From: Klebsiella spallanzanii
GTDB taxonomy: Bacteria > Pseudomonadota > Gammaproteobacteria > Enterobacterales > Enterobacteriaceae
Length of the DNA stretch: 64,000 nt
NCBI RefSeq assembly: GCF_902158555.1
Contig: NZ_CABGGS010000001.1
Coordinates: 434,001-498,000 of the forward strand
Reading direction: 5' to 3'
Shown here piece after piece: positions 55,906 through 64,000 of this stretch. The first letter of the stretch is position 1. Each line of letters opens with the position of its first letter. The notes under the pieces were generated by a model, which was not told the origin of the DNA, searched no databases, and worked only from the letters and a program-made list of their open reading frames with translations. The position numbers and the translations under genes were made by a program.

Positions 55906-56131
55906 CTTTTCGCCTCCGGTGTGGTTAACTTCTTCTAATAATAGACGTTATCTACACATTGCTCTGCCAGCCAGCCCGCAGACTCGCGAAATATTCTCTA
56001 CCGCTTTCATCCATGGAAGTGTGTGAAAGGCTGTTTTGACGTTAGCGTTTGGGCTATGCTATGCCGATCTGAAATAACACATCCATTGGCTACACTTTGT
56101 AGCTGTATTGAAAACAGGACCACTGGCTGCC

Positions 56132-58714
56132 ATGCAAGAGCAATACCGCCCGGAAGAGATAGAATCAAAAGTCCAGCAACACTGGGACGAGAAGCGTACC
56201 TTTGAAGTTACCGAAGACGAGAGTAAAGAGAAGTATTACTGCCTGTCGATGCTTCCCTATCCTTCTGGTCGACTACACATGGGCCACGTGCGCAACTACA
56301 CCATCGGCGACGTGATTTCCCGCTATCAGCGTATGCTGGGAAAAAACGTGCTGCAGCCTATCGGCTGGGATGCGTTCGGTCTGCCTGCGGAAGGCGCAGC
56401 GGTGAAAAACAACACCGCACCGGCCCCGTGGACCTACGACAACATCGCCTACATGAAGAACCAGTTGAAAAAACTGGGCTTTGGTTATGACTGGAGCCGT
56501 GAAGTTGCGACCTGCACTCCGGAATACTATCGCTGGGAGCAGAAATTCTTCACCGAGCTGTATAAAAAAGGCCTGGTCTACAAAAAAACCTCTGCAGTTA
56601 ACTGGTGCCCAAACGACCAGACCGTACTGGCGAACGAGCAGGTTATCGACGGCTGCTGCTGGCGCTGCGACACCAAAGTCGAGCGTAAAGAGATCCCGCA
56701 GTGGTTTATCAAAATCACCGCCTACGCTGACGAACTGCTGAACGATCTGGATAACCTGGATCACTGGCCTGATACCGTTAAGACCATGCAGCGTAACTGG
56801 ATCGGCCGCTCTGAAGGCGTAGAGATCTCTTTTAACGTCAACGAGTATGCCGATAAGCTGACCGTCTATACCACCCGTCCAGACACCTTTATGGGCTGCA
56901 CCTATCTGGCCGTCGCTGCGGGTCACCCGCTGGCGCAGCAAGCTGCTGCCAATAATCCCGCGCTGGCGACGTTTATCGACGAATGCCGTAACACCAAAGT
57001 TGCCGAAGCAGACATGGCCACGATGGAGAAAAAAGGCGTCGATACCGGCTATAAAGCGATTCATCCGCTGACTGGCGAAGCCATTCCGGTATGGGCGGCA
57101 AACTTCGTGCTGATGGAATACGGTACTGGTGCCGTAATGGCCGTTCCGGGCCACGATCAGCGCGACTACGAATTTGCCAGCAAATACGGTCTGAACATCA
57201 AGCCAGTTATTCTGGCTGCCGACGGTTCTGAACCGGATCTGTCCACTCAGGCAATGACGGATAAAGGCGCCCTGTTTAACTCTGGCGAATTCAATGGCCT
57301 GGACCACGAAGCAGGCTTTAACGCCATCGCTGACAAGCTGGCATCTCTCGGCGTCGGCGAGCGTAAAGTAAACTTCCGCCTGCGCGACTGGGGTGTTTCC
57401 CGTCAGCGTTACTGGGGCGCGCCGATCCCGATGGTCACTCTGGAAGACGGCACCGTGATGCCGACGCCGGAAGATCAACTGCCGGTGATCCTGCCTGAAG
57501 ACGTGGTCATGGACGGCATCACCAGCCCGATCAAAGCCGATCCCGAGTGGGCGAAAACCACCGTTAACGGCCAGCCTGCGCTGCGTGAAACCGATACTTT
57601 CGATACGTTTATGGAATCCTCCTGGTACTACGCGCGCTATACCTGCCCGCAGTACGATCAGGGGATGCTGGACCCTGAAGCGGCCAACTACTGGCTGCCG
57701 GTTGATATTTATATTGGCGGTATCGAACACGCCATCATGCACCTGCTCTATTTCCGCTTCTTCCACAAGCTGATGCGCGACGCGGGCATGGTTAACTCTG
57801 ACGAACCGGCAAAACAGCTGCTGTGTCAGGGTATGGTACTGGCGGACGCTTTCTACTATGTCGGCGACAACGGCGAACGTAACTGGGTTTCACCGAAAGA
57901 GGCTATTGTTGAACGCGACGAGAAAGGCCGGATCGTGAAAGCGAAAGATGCGGCAGGCCATGAGCTGGTCTATACCGGCATGAGCAAAATGTCCAAGTCG
58001 AAAAACAACGGTATCGACCCACAGGAAATGGTAGAACGTTACGGTGCAGATACCGTACGTCTGTTTATGATGTTCGCCTCGCCGGCAGATATGACTCTTG
58101 AGTGGCAGGAGTCCGGCGTGGAAGGCGCGAACCGCTTCCTGAAACGCGTCTGGAAATTGGTCTACGAACACGTTGCCGCTGGCGATGTTGTCGCGCTTGA
58201 TGTGAATGCATTAAGTGAAGATCAGAAAGCGCTGCGTCGCGACGTACACAAAACTATCGCTAAAGTGACCGATGATATCGGCCGCCGTCAGACCTTCAAC
58301 ACCGCGATTGCGGCAATTATGGAGCTGATGAACAAGCTGGCGAAAGCGCCGCAGGAAAATGAGCAAGATCGCGCGCTGATGCGTGAGGCCTTGCTGTCTG
58401 TGGTTCGTATGCTCAACCCGTTCACTCCGCACGCCAGCTTTACGCTGTGGCAGGAGCTTGGCGGCGAAGGCGATATCGACAACGCTCCATGGCCGGTCGC
58501 AGATGAAAGCGCCATGGTTGAAAACACCACTCTGGTTGTGGTCCAGGTAAATGGTAAAGTTCGTGGTAAAATTACCGTTGCGGTGGATGCAACCGAAGAG
58601 CAGGTTCGTGAACGTGCTGGCCAGGAGCATCTGGTCGCAAAATATCTCGACGGTGTGACCGTACGTAAAGTGATCTACGTTCCGGGTAAACTGCTCAATC
58701 TGGTCGTTGGCTAA
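56132..58714 (+). CDS. leuS: Leucyl-tRNA synthetase
   Basis: 860 residues, as in E. coli, from the ATG giving [11 protein letters not shown]; an earlier ATG eight codons upstream is less likely. The class I signatures HMGH ([11 protein letters not shown], about 42-52) and KMSKS ([10 protein letters not shown], about 618-625) flank a CP1 editing domain (about 220-420, [12 protein letters not shown]). It charges tRNA-Leu, one of which is at 35461. It is first in the leuS-lptE-holA-nadD-cobC operon. Confidence 0.97.
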   Translation: MQEQYRPEEIESKVQQHWDEKRTFEVTEDESKEKYYCLSMLPYPSGRLHMGHVRNYTIGDVISRYQRMLGKNVLQPIGWDAFGLPAEGAAVKNNTAPAPWTYDNIAYMKNQLKKLGFGYDWSREVATCTPEYYRWEQKFFTELYKKGLVYKKTSAVNWCPNDQTVLANEQVIDGCCWRCDTKVERKEIPQWFIKITAYADELLNDLDNLDHWPDTVKTMQRNWIGRSEGVEISFNVNEYADKLTVYTTRPDTFMGCTYLAVAAGHPLAQQAAANNPALATFIDECRNTKVAEADMATMEKKGVDTGYKAIHPLTGEAIPVWAANFVLMEYGTGAVMAVPGHDQRDYEFASKYGLNIKPVILAADGSEPDLSTQAMTDKGALFNSGEFNGLDHEAGFNAIADKLASLGVGERKVNFRLRDWGVSRQRYWGAPIPMVTLEDGTVMPTPEDQLPVILPEDVVMDGITSPIKADPEWAKTTVNGQPALRETDTFDTFMESSWYYARYTCPQYDQGMLDPEAANYWLPVDIYIGGIEHAIMHLLYFRFFHKLMRDAGMVNSDEPAKQLLCQGMVLADAFYYVGDNGERNWVSPKEAIVERDEKGRIVKAKDAAGHELVYTGMSKMSKSKNNGIDPQEMVERYGADTVRLFMMFASPADMTLEWQESGVEGANRFLKRVWKLVYEHVAAGDVVALDVNALSEDQKALRRDVHKTIAKVTDDIGRRQTFNTAIAAIMELMNKLAKAPQENEQDRALMREALLSVVRMLNPFTPHASFTLWQELGGEGDIDNAPWPVADESAMVENTTLVVVQVNGKVRGKITVAVDATEEQVRERAGQEHLVAKYLDGVTVRKVIYVPGKLLNLVVG

Positions 58715-58728
58715 GCGCGGGAGGAAGC

Positions 58729-59319
58729 GTGCGATATCTGGCAACATTGTTGTTATCTCTGGCGGTGTTAATCACCGCCGGTTGTGGCTGGCACCTGCGT
58801 AGTACTACGGAGGTGCCGACCACGATGAAAACCATGATCTTCCAGTCGGGCGATCCAAATGGTCCATTAAGTCGTGCGGTCCGTAATCAGCTGCGTCTGA
58901 ATGGGGTCGAACTGGTTGATGCCAGTACGTTACGTAAGGACGTTCCTTCTCTACGTCTGGAAGCATCGTCTATTCAGAAAGATACGGCATCTATTTTCCA
59001 GGATGGTCGTACTGCGGAATATCAGATGGTGATGACGGTAAACGCCAGCGTCCTGATCCCTGGTCATGATATCTACCCTATCACGACCAAAGTCTATCGC
59101 TCGTTCTTCGATAACCCGCAGGCGGCGTTAGCGAAAGATGCCGAGCAGGACATTATTATTCAGGAAATGTACGATAAAGCGGCGGAACAGCTGATCCGTA
59201 AGCTGCCGAGCGTACACGTTGCGGATGTCGAGGCCACCAAAGAGGATGAGAAGCCGGTCAATGCGACCCCAGCAACCTCAACCTCCGGCAATCGCGTCTC
59301 CACCACGCTGGGTAACTGA
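58729..59319 (+). CDS. lptE: LptE, LPS-assembly lipoprotein
   Basis: 196 residues (E. coli 193) starting with GTG behind GGGAGG. Signal peptide with lipobox ITAGC (cysteine at residue 19). LptE plugs the LptD barrel and helps insert lipopolysaccharide in the outer leaflet. The C-terminal tail ([19 protein letters not shown]) is low complexity. Its stop overlaps the holA ATG by one base. Confidence 0.95.
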   Translation: MRYLATLLLSLAVLITAGCGWHLRSTTEVPTTMKTMIFQSGDPNGPLSRAVRNQLRLNGVELVDASTLRKDVPSLRLEASSIQKDTASIFQDGRTAEYQMVMTVNASVLIPGHDIYPITTKVYRSFFDNPQAALAKDAEQDIIIQEMYDKAAEQLIRKLPSVHVADVEATKEDEKPVNATPATSTSGNRVSTTLGN

Positions 59320-60350
59320 TGATTCGGTTGTACCCGGAACAGCTCCGCGCGCAGCTCACTGAAGGACTGCGCGCGGCCTATCTGCTGCTTGGCAACGATC
59401 CTCTGCTGTTACAGGAAAGCCAGGACGCCATTCGCGAAGCCGCTGCCGCTCAGGGCTTTATCGAACACCATACCGCCACCCTTGATGCCAGCACCGACTG
59501 GCCCGCCCTCTTCTCTTTAAGCCAGGCAATGAGCCTGTTTTCCAGCCGTCAAACGCTGCTGCTGATCCTGCCGGAAAACGGACCTAACGCGGCAATTAAC
59601 GAGCAGCTCGCCACGCTGGTCGGCATGCTGCATGACGATCTACTGCTGATCGTTCGCGGCAATAAGTTAACTAAGGCCCAGGAAAACGCTGCGTGGATGA
59701 CGGCACTTGCCAGCCGCGCGGTACAGGTTAGCTGCCAGACTCCCGAATATGCCCAACTGCCGCGTTGGCTCGCCGCGCGTGCAAAGCATCATAATCTACA
59801 GCTTGATGACGCAGCCAGTCAGCTGCTGTGCTACTGCTACGAAGGAAATCTGCTGGCGTTGGCTCAGGCTCTGGAACGCCTGTCGCTTCTGTGGCCGGAC
59901 GGTAAACTGACGCTACCGCGCGTTGAACAGGCAGTGAACGATGCCGCACACTTCACGCCTTATCATTGGGTTGATGCGCTGCTGGCGGGAAAGAGCAAAC
60001 GCGTCCTGCACGTTCTGCAACAGCTACGGCTGGAAGGCTGCGAACCGGCTATTCTGCTGCGCACCCTACAGCGTGAACTGCTGCTGCTGGTCAATCTGAA
60101 GCGACAGTCTGCCCACACGCCGCTGCGTTCGCTGTTTGATAAACATCGGGTGTGGCAAAACCGCCGCCAGCTGGTCAGCGAGGCGCTCGCTCGCCTTAGC
60201 GCCGATCAGCTACGCCAAGCCATCACATTGTTGGCCCGTGCAGAACTTACCTTTAAGCAGGATTACGGACAATCCGTCTGGCCCGAGCTGGAAAGTCTCT
60301 CTTTGTTGCTCTGCCATAAAGCGCTGGCAGACGTTTTTATTGATGGTTGA
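59319..60350 (+). CDS. holA: DNA polymerase III delta subunit
   Basis: 343 residues, as in E. coli. The clamp-loader subunit that opens the beta clamp; [28 protein letters not shown] and [12 protein letters not shown] are typical. It is one-base coupled to lptE and its end overlaps possible nadD starts. Confidence 0.96.
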   Translation: MIRLYPEQLRAQLTEGLRAAYLLLGNDPLLLQESQDAIREAAAAQGFIEHHTATLDASTDWPALFSLSQAMSLFSSRQTLLLILPENGPNAAINEQLATLVGMLHDDLLLIVRGNKLTKAQENAAWMTALASRAVQVSCQTPEYAQLPRWLAARAKHHNLQLDDAASQLLCYCYEGNLLALAQALERLSLLWPDGKLTLPRVEQAVNDAAHFTPYHWVDALLAGKSKRVLHVLQQLRLEGCEPAILLRTLQRELLLLVNLKRQSAHTPLRSLFDKHRVWQNRRQLVSEALARLSADQLRQAITLLARAELTFKQDYGQSVWPELESLSLLLCHKALADVFIDG

Positions 60351-60351
60351 T

Positions 60352-60993
60352 ATGACTCAGTTACAGGCAATGTACGGCGGCACCTTCGATCCGGTGCATT
60401 ACGGTCACCTCAAACCGGTGGAAATTCTGGCCAACCAAATCGGCCTTAATAGAGTGACCATCGTGCCCAACAATGTACCACCACACCGCCCACAGCCCGA
60501 AGCCACCAGCGACCAACGCAGACATATGCTGGAGTTAGCCATTGCCGATAAGCCGCTGTTTATCCTCGACGATCGCGAGCTTAAGCGCAATACGCCGTCA
60601 TATTCGGCGCAAACCCTGCGGGAATGGCGTCAGGAACAGGGGCCGGAGCAACCGCTGGCGTTTATTATAGGCCAGGACTCGCTGCTCACCTTTACCACCT
60701 GGCACGACTATGAAAGCATTCTGGACAACGTTCATTTGATCGTTTGCCGCCGTCCCGGCTACCCATTAGCCATGGCCAGCGAGAAGGATCAGCAGTGGTT
60801 AGATAAACATCTCACCTATGACGTCGAGCGACTGCATAGCGCCCCGGCAGGCGTCATCTATCTGGCCGAAACGCCATGGTTTGATATCTCTGCAACCCTT
60901 ATTCGCCAGCGACTTGAAGCTGGAGAGTCCTGCGTCGAAATGCTGCCGGAGGCCGTTCTTAACTATATTCGTGAACAGAAGCTCTATTGCTAG
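60352..60993 (+). CDS. nadD: Nicotinate-mononucleotide adenylyltransferase
   Basis: 213 residues from the ATG at 60352, the E. coli length; an ATG three codons earlier inside holA is possible. The nucleotidyltransferase motif [11 protein letters not shown], the PPHRPQP loop, the IIGQDSLL strand and [10 protein letters not shown] are present. It makes nicotinate adenine dinucleotide in NAD synthesis. Confidence 0.95.
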   Translation: MTQLQAMYGGTFDPVHYGHLKPVEILANQIGLNRVTIVPNNVPPHRPQPEATSDQRRHMLELAIADKPLFILDDRELKRNTPSYSAQTLREWRQEQGPEQPLAFIIGQDSLLTFTTWHDYESILDNVHLIVCRRPGYPLAMASEKDQQWLDKHLTYDVERLHSAPAGVIYLAETPWFDISATLIRQRLEAGESCVEMLPEAVLNYIREQKLYC

Positions 60994-61039
60994 CCTGATA
61001 ACAAGGAAAGTCTCATAGACTCCTGTCGAGAGGGTCATT

Positions 61040-61669
61040 ATGAAATTGTGGTTAGTTCGTCATGGCGAAACCGAGGCCAACGTCGCGGGTCTTTATAGCG
61101 GGCATGCGCCTACGTCGTTAACGGAGCGTGGTATCTGGCAGGCAAAAACGCTCGGGAAATTGCTGCAGGATGTTCCTTTCCAGCACGTCTTTTGCAGTGA
61201 ACTTGAGCGTACTCAGTACACGGCCAGCCTGCTCCTTGGCGAGCGTGACATCCCTCGACAATCCTTTCCTGAGCTTAATGAAATGTTCTTCGGCGACTGG
61301 GAAATGCGCCACCACCGCGATTTACAGCACGAAGATGCGGAAAACTACGCTGCGTGGTGCGCCGACTGGCAGCACGCGACGCCGACCAACGGTGAGGGCT
61401 TTCAGGCGTTTACCCAACGGGTCTCCAGCTTTACGGCCACCCTTCCCCTATATCAGGAACTTAACCATCTGCTGATCGTTGGTCACCAGGGCGTTCTTAG
61501 CCTGTTAATTGCCCAGTTGCTCAACATGCCTGACTCGGCCATGTGGCACTTTCCCATCGAACACGGCGCATGGAGCGTTATCGATCTACAGTCAGATTTC
61601 ACCACGCTGCGCGTACTAAATAGCCGTGCCGTTTGGCTTGCGGAAGAAGAATTGCGCGCAGACCATTGA
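61040..61669 (+). CDS. cobC: CobC, phosphoglycerate-mutase-family phosphatase
   Basis: 209 residues (E. coli 203). The catalytic LVRHGETEAN motif, ELNEMFFGDWE and the second His in VGHQGVLSLLI mark the family. It dephosphorylates alpha-ribazole 5'-phosphate (or adenosylcobalamin 5'-phosphate) in cobalamin assembly. It follows nadD by 46 bases with GAGGG before the ATG. Confidence 0.92.
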   Translation: MKLWLVRHGETEANVAGLYSGHAPTSLTERGIWQAKTLGKLLQDVPFQHVFCSELERTQYTASLLLGERDIPRQSFPELNEMFFGDWEMRHHRDLQHEDAENYAAWCADWQHATPTNGEGFQAFTQRVSSFTATLPLYQELNHLLIVGHQGVLSLLIAQLLNMPDSAMWHFPIEHGAWSVIDLQSDFTTLRVLNSRAVWLAEEELRADH

Positions 61670-61824
61670 CAGAGCAAAGCAGGCTGTTATTCTCCGCAGC
61701 CAGGCTGCGCCCGCCATTTGAACTTTGCAGAAATTGTTTTACAAAAATGGCGATGCAATCCTTGGCGATGGATGGGATGATAGCCGCCTTCACCGCCCTT
61801 TTATCGACATTTATCCCGATTTAG

Positions 61825-62208
<384 letters not shown>

Positions 62209-62211
62209 TGC

Positions 62212-62679
62212 GTGAAGCTGCACCTGGTGGCCGTTGGCACCAAAATGCCGGACTGGGTTCAGACCGGCTTTAGCGAATATCTGCGCCGTTTTCCAAAAGA
62301 CATGCCGTTCGAACTGGTGGAAATCCCTGCCGGTAAACGCGGCAAAAATGCCGACATCAAGCGCATCCTTGAAAAAGAAGGAGAGATGATGCTGGCGGCC
62401 GCAGGCAAAAACCGTATCGTGACCCTGGATATCCCGGGGAAGCCATGGGATACGCCACAGCTGGCGCGCGAGCTGGAACGCTGGAAACAAGATGGCCGCG
62501 ATGTCAGCCTGCTTATCGGCGGTCCGGAAGGCCTTTCGCCCGCTTGCAAAGCAGCAGCAGAACAAAGTTGGTCGCTTTCAACGCTCACGTTACCTCACCC
62601 GCTGGTTCGCGTACTGGTGGCCGAGAGTTTGTATCGGGCGTGGAGCATCACCACCAACCACCCTTACCACCGTGAGTAA
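62212..62679 (+). CDS. rlmH: RlmH, 23S rRNA pseudouridine-1915 N3-methyltransferase
   Basis: 155 residues, as in E. coli, with a GTG start three bases after the rsfS stop. A SPOUT methyltransferase with the knot sequence [18 protein letters not shown] and the C-terminal [16 protein letters not shown]. It modifies helix 69 on the assembled 70S ribosome. Confidence 0.96.
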   Translation: MKLHLVAVGTKMPDWVQTGFSEYLRRFPKDMPFELVEIPAGKRGKNADIKRILEKEGEMMLAAAGKNRIVTLDIPGKPWDTPQLARELERWKQDGRDVSLLIGGPEGLSPACKAAAEQSWSLSTLTLPHPLVRVLVAESLYRAWSITTNHPYHRE

Positions 62680-62706
62680 TGATGACCAGGGTAGACTAAG
62701 CAGCGA

Positions 62707-64000
62707 ATGAAATTACAGAATTCTTTCCGCGACTATACGGCTGAATCCTCGCTGTTCGTGCGTCGGGCGCTGGTCGCTTTTTTAGGGATTTTGCTGCTTA
62801 CCGGCGTATTGATCGCCAACCTTTATAACGTGCAAATTGTGCGTTATACCGACTATCAAACGCGTTCAAACGAAAACCGGATCAAGCTGGTCCCTATTCC
62901 GCCAAGTCGTGGCATTATCTACGATCGCAACGGTACACCGTTGGCGCTGAATCGTACGATTTACCAGTTGGAGATGATGCCGGAGAAGGTCGACAACGTT
63001 CAGCAAACGCTGGACGCCCTACGCGATGTTATCGATCTGACTGATGACGATGTGGCGAACTTTAAAAAAGAGCGCGCCCGCTCGCACCGTTTTACCTCCA
63101 TTCCAGTGAAAGTTAACCTCAGCGAAGTGCAGGTTGCCCGTTTTGCGGTTAACCAGTACCGGTTTCCCGGCGTAGAAGTCAAAGGCTACAAACGCCGCTA
63201 CTATCCCTATAACTCTGCTCTGACCCACGTTATCGGCTACGTCTCTAAAATTAACGATAAAGACGTCGATCGCCTGGATAAAGAGGGGAAACTGGCTAAC
63301 TACGCCTCCACGCACGACATTGGTAAGCTGGGGATCGAGCGCTATTACGAAGATGTCCTGCATGGGCAGACCGGCTACGAAGAAGTTGAAGTGAACAACC
63401 GCGGCCGCGTGATTCGCCAACTGAAAGAGGTGCCTCCGCAGGCCGGACGCGATATCTATTTAACCCTCGACCTGAAGCTACAGCAGTATATTGAAACGCT
63501 GCTCGCCGGTAGCCGCGCCGCCGTCGTGGTGACCGACCCGCGTACCGGCGCGATTCTCGCGCTGGTCTCAACGCCAAGCTACGACCCCAACTTGTTCGTT
63601 GATGGCATCTCCAGCAAAGACTATTCCGGACTTCTCAACGATCCGAATACGCCGCTGGTCAACCGCGCGACTCAAGGGGTATATCCTCCGGCCTCGACGG
63701 TTAAACCCTACGTCGCTGTCTCAGCGCTCAGCGCTGGAGTCATTACCCGCAACACCAGTCTGTTCGACCCCGGCTGGTGGCAGCTTCCCGGCTCGGACAA
63801 ACGCTATCGTGACTGGAAAAAGTGGGGCCACGGCCATCTTAACGTCACCAAAGCGCTGGAAGAGTCCGCCGATACTTACTTCTATCAGGTTGCCTACGAC
63901 ATGGGTATCGACCGCCTGTCGGAATGGATGGGTAAATTCGGCTATGGCCACTATACCGGCGTTGATCTCTCTGAAGAACGCTCCGGCAATATGCCGACCC
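62707..64000 (+). CDS. mrdA: MrdA, penicillin-binding protein 2 (partial, cut by window end)
   Basis: The first 431 codons of PBP2 (E. coli 633). A short cytosolic tail, one membrane anchor (about 23-42), a pedestal domain (SRGIIYDRNGTPLALNR) and the start of the transpeptidase domain. The active-site motif S-x-x-K is at Ser330-Lys333 (STVK). The residue before it is Ala (PPASTVK), whereas E. coli has Gly. PBP2 makes lateral wall peptidoglycan with RodA. The ORF is still open at 64000. Confidence 0.96.
   Translation, partial: MKLQNSFRDYTAESSLFVRRALVAFLGILLLTGVLIANLYNVQIVRYTDYQTRSNENRIKLVPIPPSRGIIYDRNGTPLALNRTIYQLEMMPEKVDNVQQTLDALRDVIDLTDDDVANFKKERARSHRFTSIPVKVNLSEVQVARFAVNQYRFPGVEVKGYKRRYYPYNSALTHVIGYVSKINDKDVDRLDKEGKLANYASTHDIGKLGIERYYEDVLHGQTGYEEVEVNNRGRVIRQLKEVPPQAGRDIYLTLDLKLQQYIETLLAGSRAAVVVTDPRTGAILALVSTPSYDPNLFVDGISSKDYSGLLNDPNTPLVNRATQGVYPPASTVKPYVAVSALSAGVITRNTSLFDPGWWQLPGSDKRYRDWKKWGHGHLNVTKALEESADTYFYQVAYDMGIDRLSEWMGKFGYGHYTGVDLSEERSGNMPT

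Noticed and set aside
56273-57766. 497-codon open frame on the minus strand across leuS
   Set aside because: It lies wholly inside leuS, has no recognisable product or ribosome site, and is the usual antisense shadow of a GC-rich highly biased gene.

Overview
The window is a continuous stretch of enterobacterial chromosome. Nearly every housekeeping gene can be matched by length and landmark residues to its Escherichia coli K-12 counterpart (kdp, pgm-seqA, fldA-fur, chiPQ, glnS, nag, asnB, the met/leu/gln tRNA cluster, ubiF, miaB-ybeZYX-lnt, gltIJKL, hscC, leuS-lptE-holA-nadD-cobC, rsfS-rlmH-mrdA). Gene content, GC-rich codon use and a GC-rich intergenic palindromic repeat after kdpE suggest a Klebsiella/Raoultella-type member of the Enterobacteriaceae. 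The genus is an inference; I could not run a comparison.

Layout. 1-8018: potassium-stress operon kdpFABCDE behind a KdpE-type site. 8150-16955 (minus strand): an eight-gene sugar cassette (DeoR-family regulator, zinc polyol dehydrogenase, ribose-type ABC importer, L-xylulose-kinase-like FGGY kinase, UlaE-type 3-epimerase, AraD-type 4-epimerase). It sits where E. coli K-12 has speF-potE, and its enzymes would carry an imported pentitol or pentulose to D-xylulose 5-phosphate. 17248-22763: a small membrane protein, pgm, seqA, ybfF, ybfE, fldA and fur, with the fur leader peptide apparently split into two overlapping mini-ORFs. 22832-33203: chitooligosaccharide and GlcNAc uptake and catabolism (chiPQ, nagE, nagBACD) with glnS embedded, tied together by NagC-type operators, CRP sites and a ChiX pairing site. 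33482-36798: asnB, seven tRNAs and an unknown membrane protein.

36806-47398: ubiF, miaB-ybeZ-ybeY-ybeX-lnt, then the glutamate/aspartate importer gltIJKL with a consensus sigma-54 promoter, NtrC-like sites, CA-rich leader tracts and a SroC-like RNA. 47698-51210: an AT-richer two-partner secretion pair with a very short secreted partner and altered TPS-domain motifs; E. coli K-12 has rihA in this position. 51423-55905: the specialised Hsp70 HscC, a J-protein with HPE instead of HPD, a DUF1266 protein and YbeL. 56132-64000: leuS operon, then rsfS-rlmH-mrdA, with mrdA cut by the window end.

The most promising items for something undescribed are the mini two-partner secretion pair, the split fur leader and the sugar cassette with unresolved substrate. 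I saw no insertion sequence, integrase, prophage or CRISPR array.
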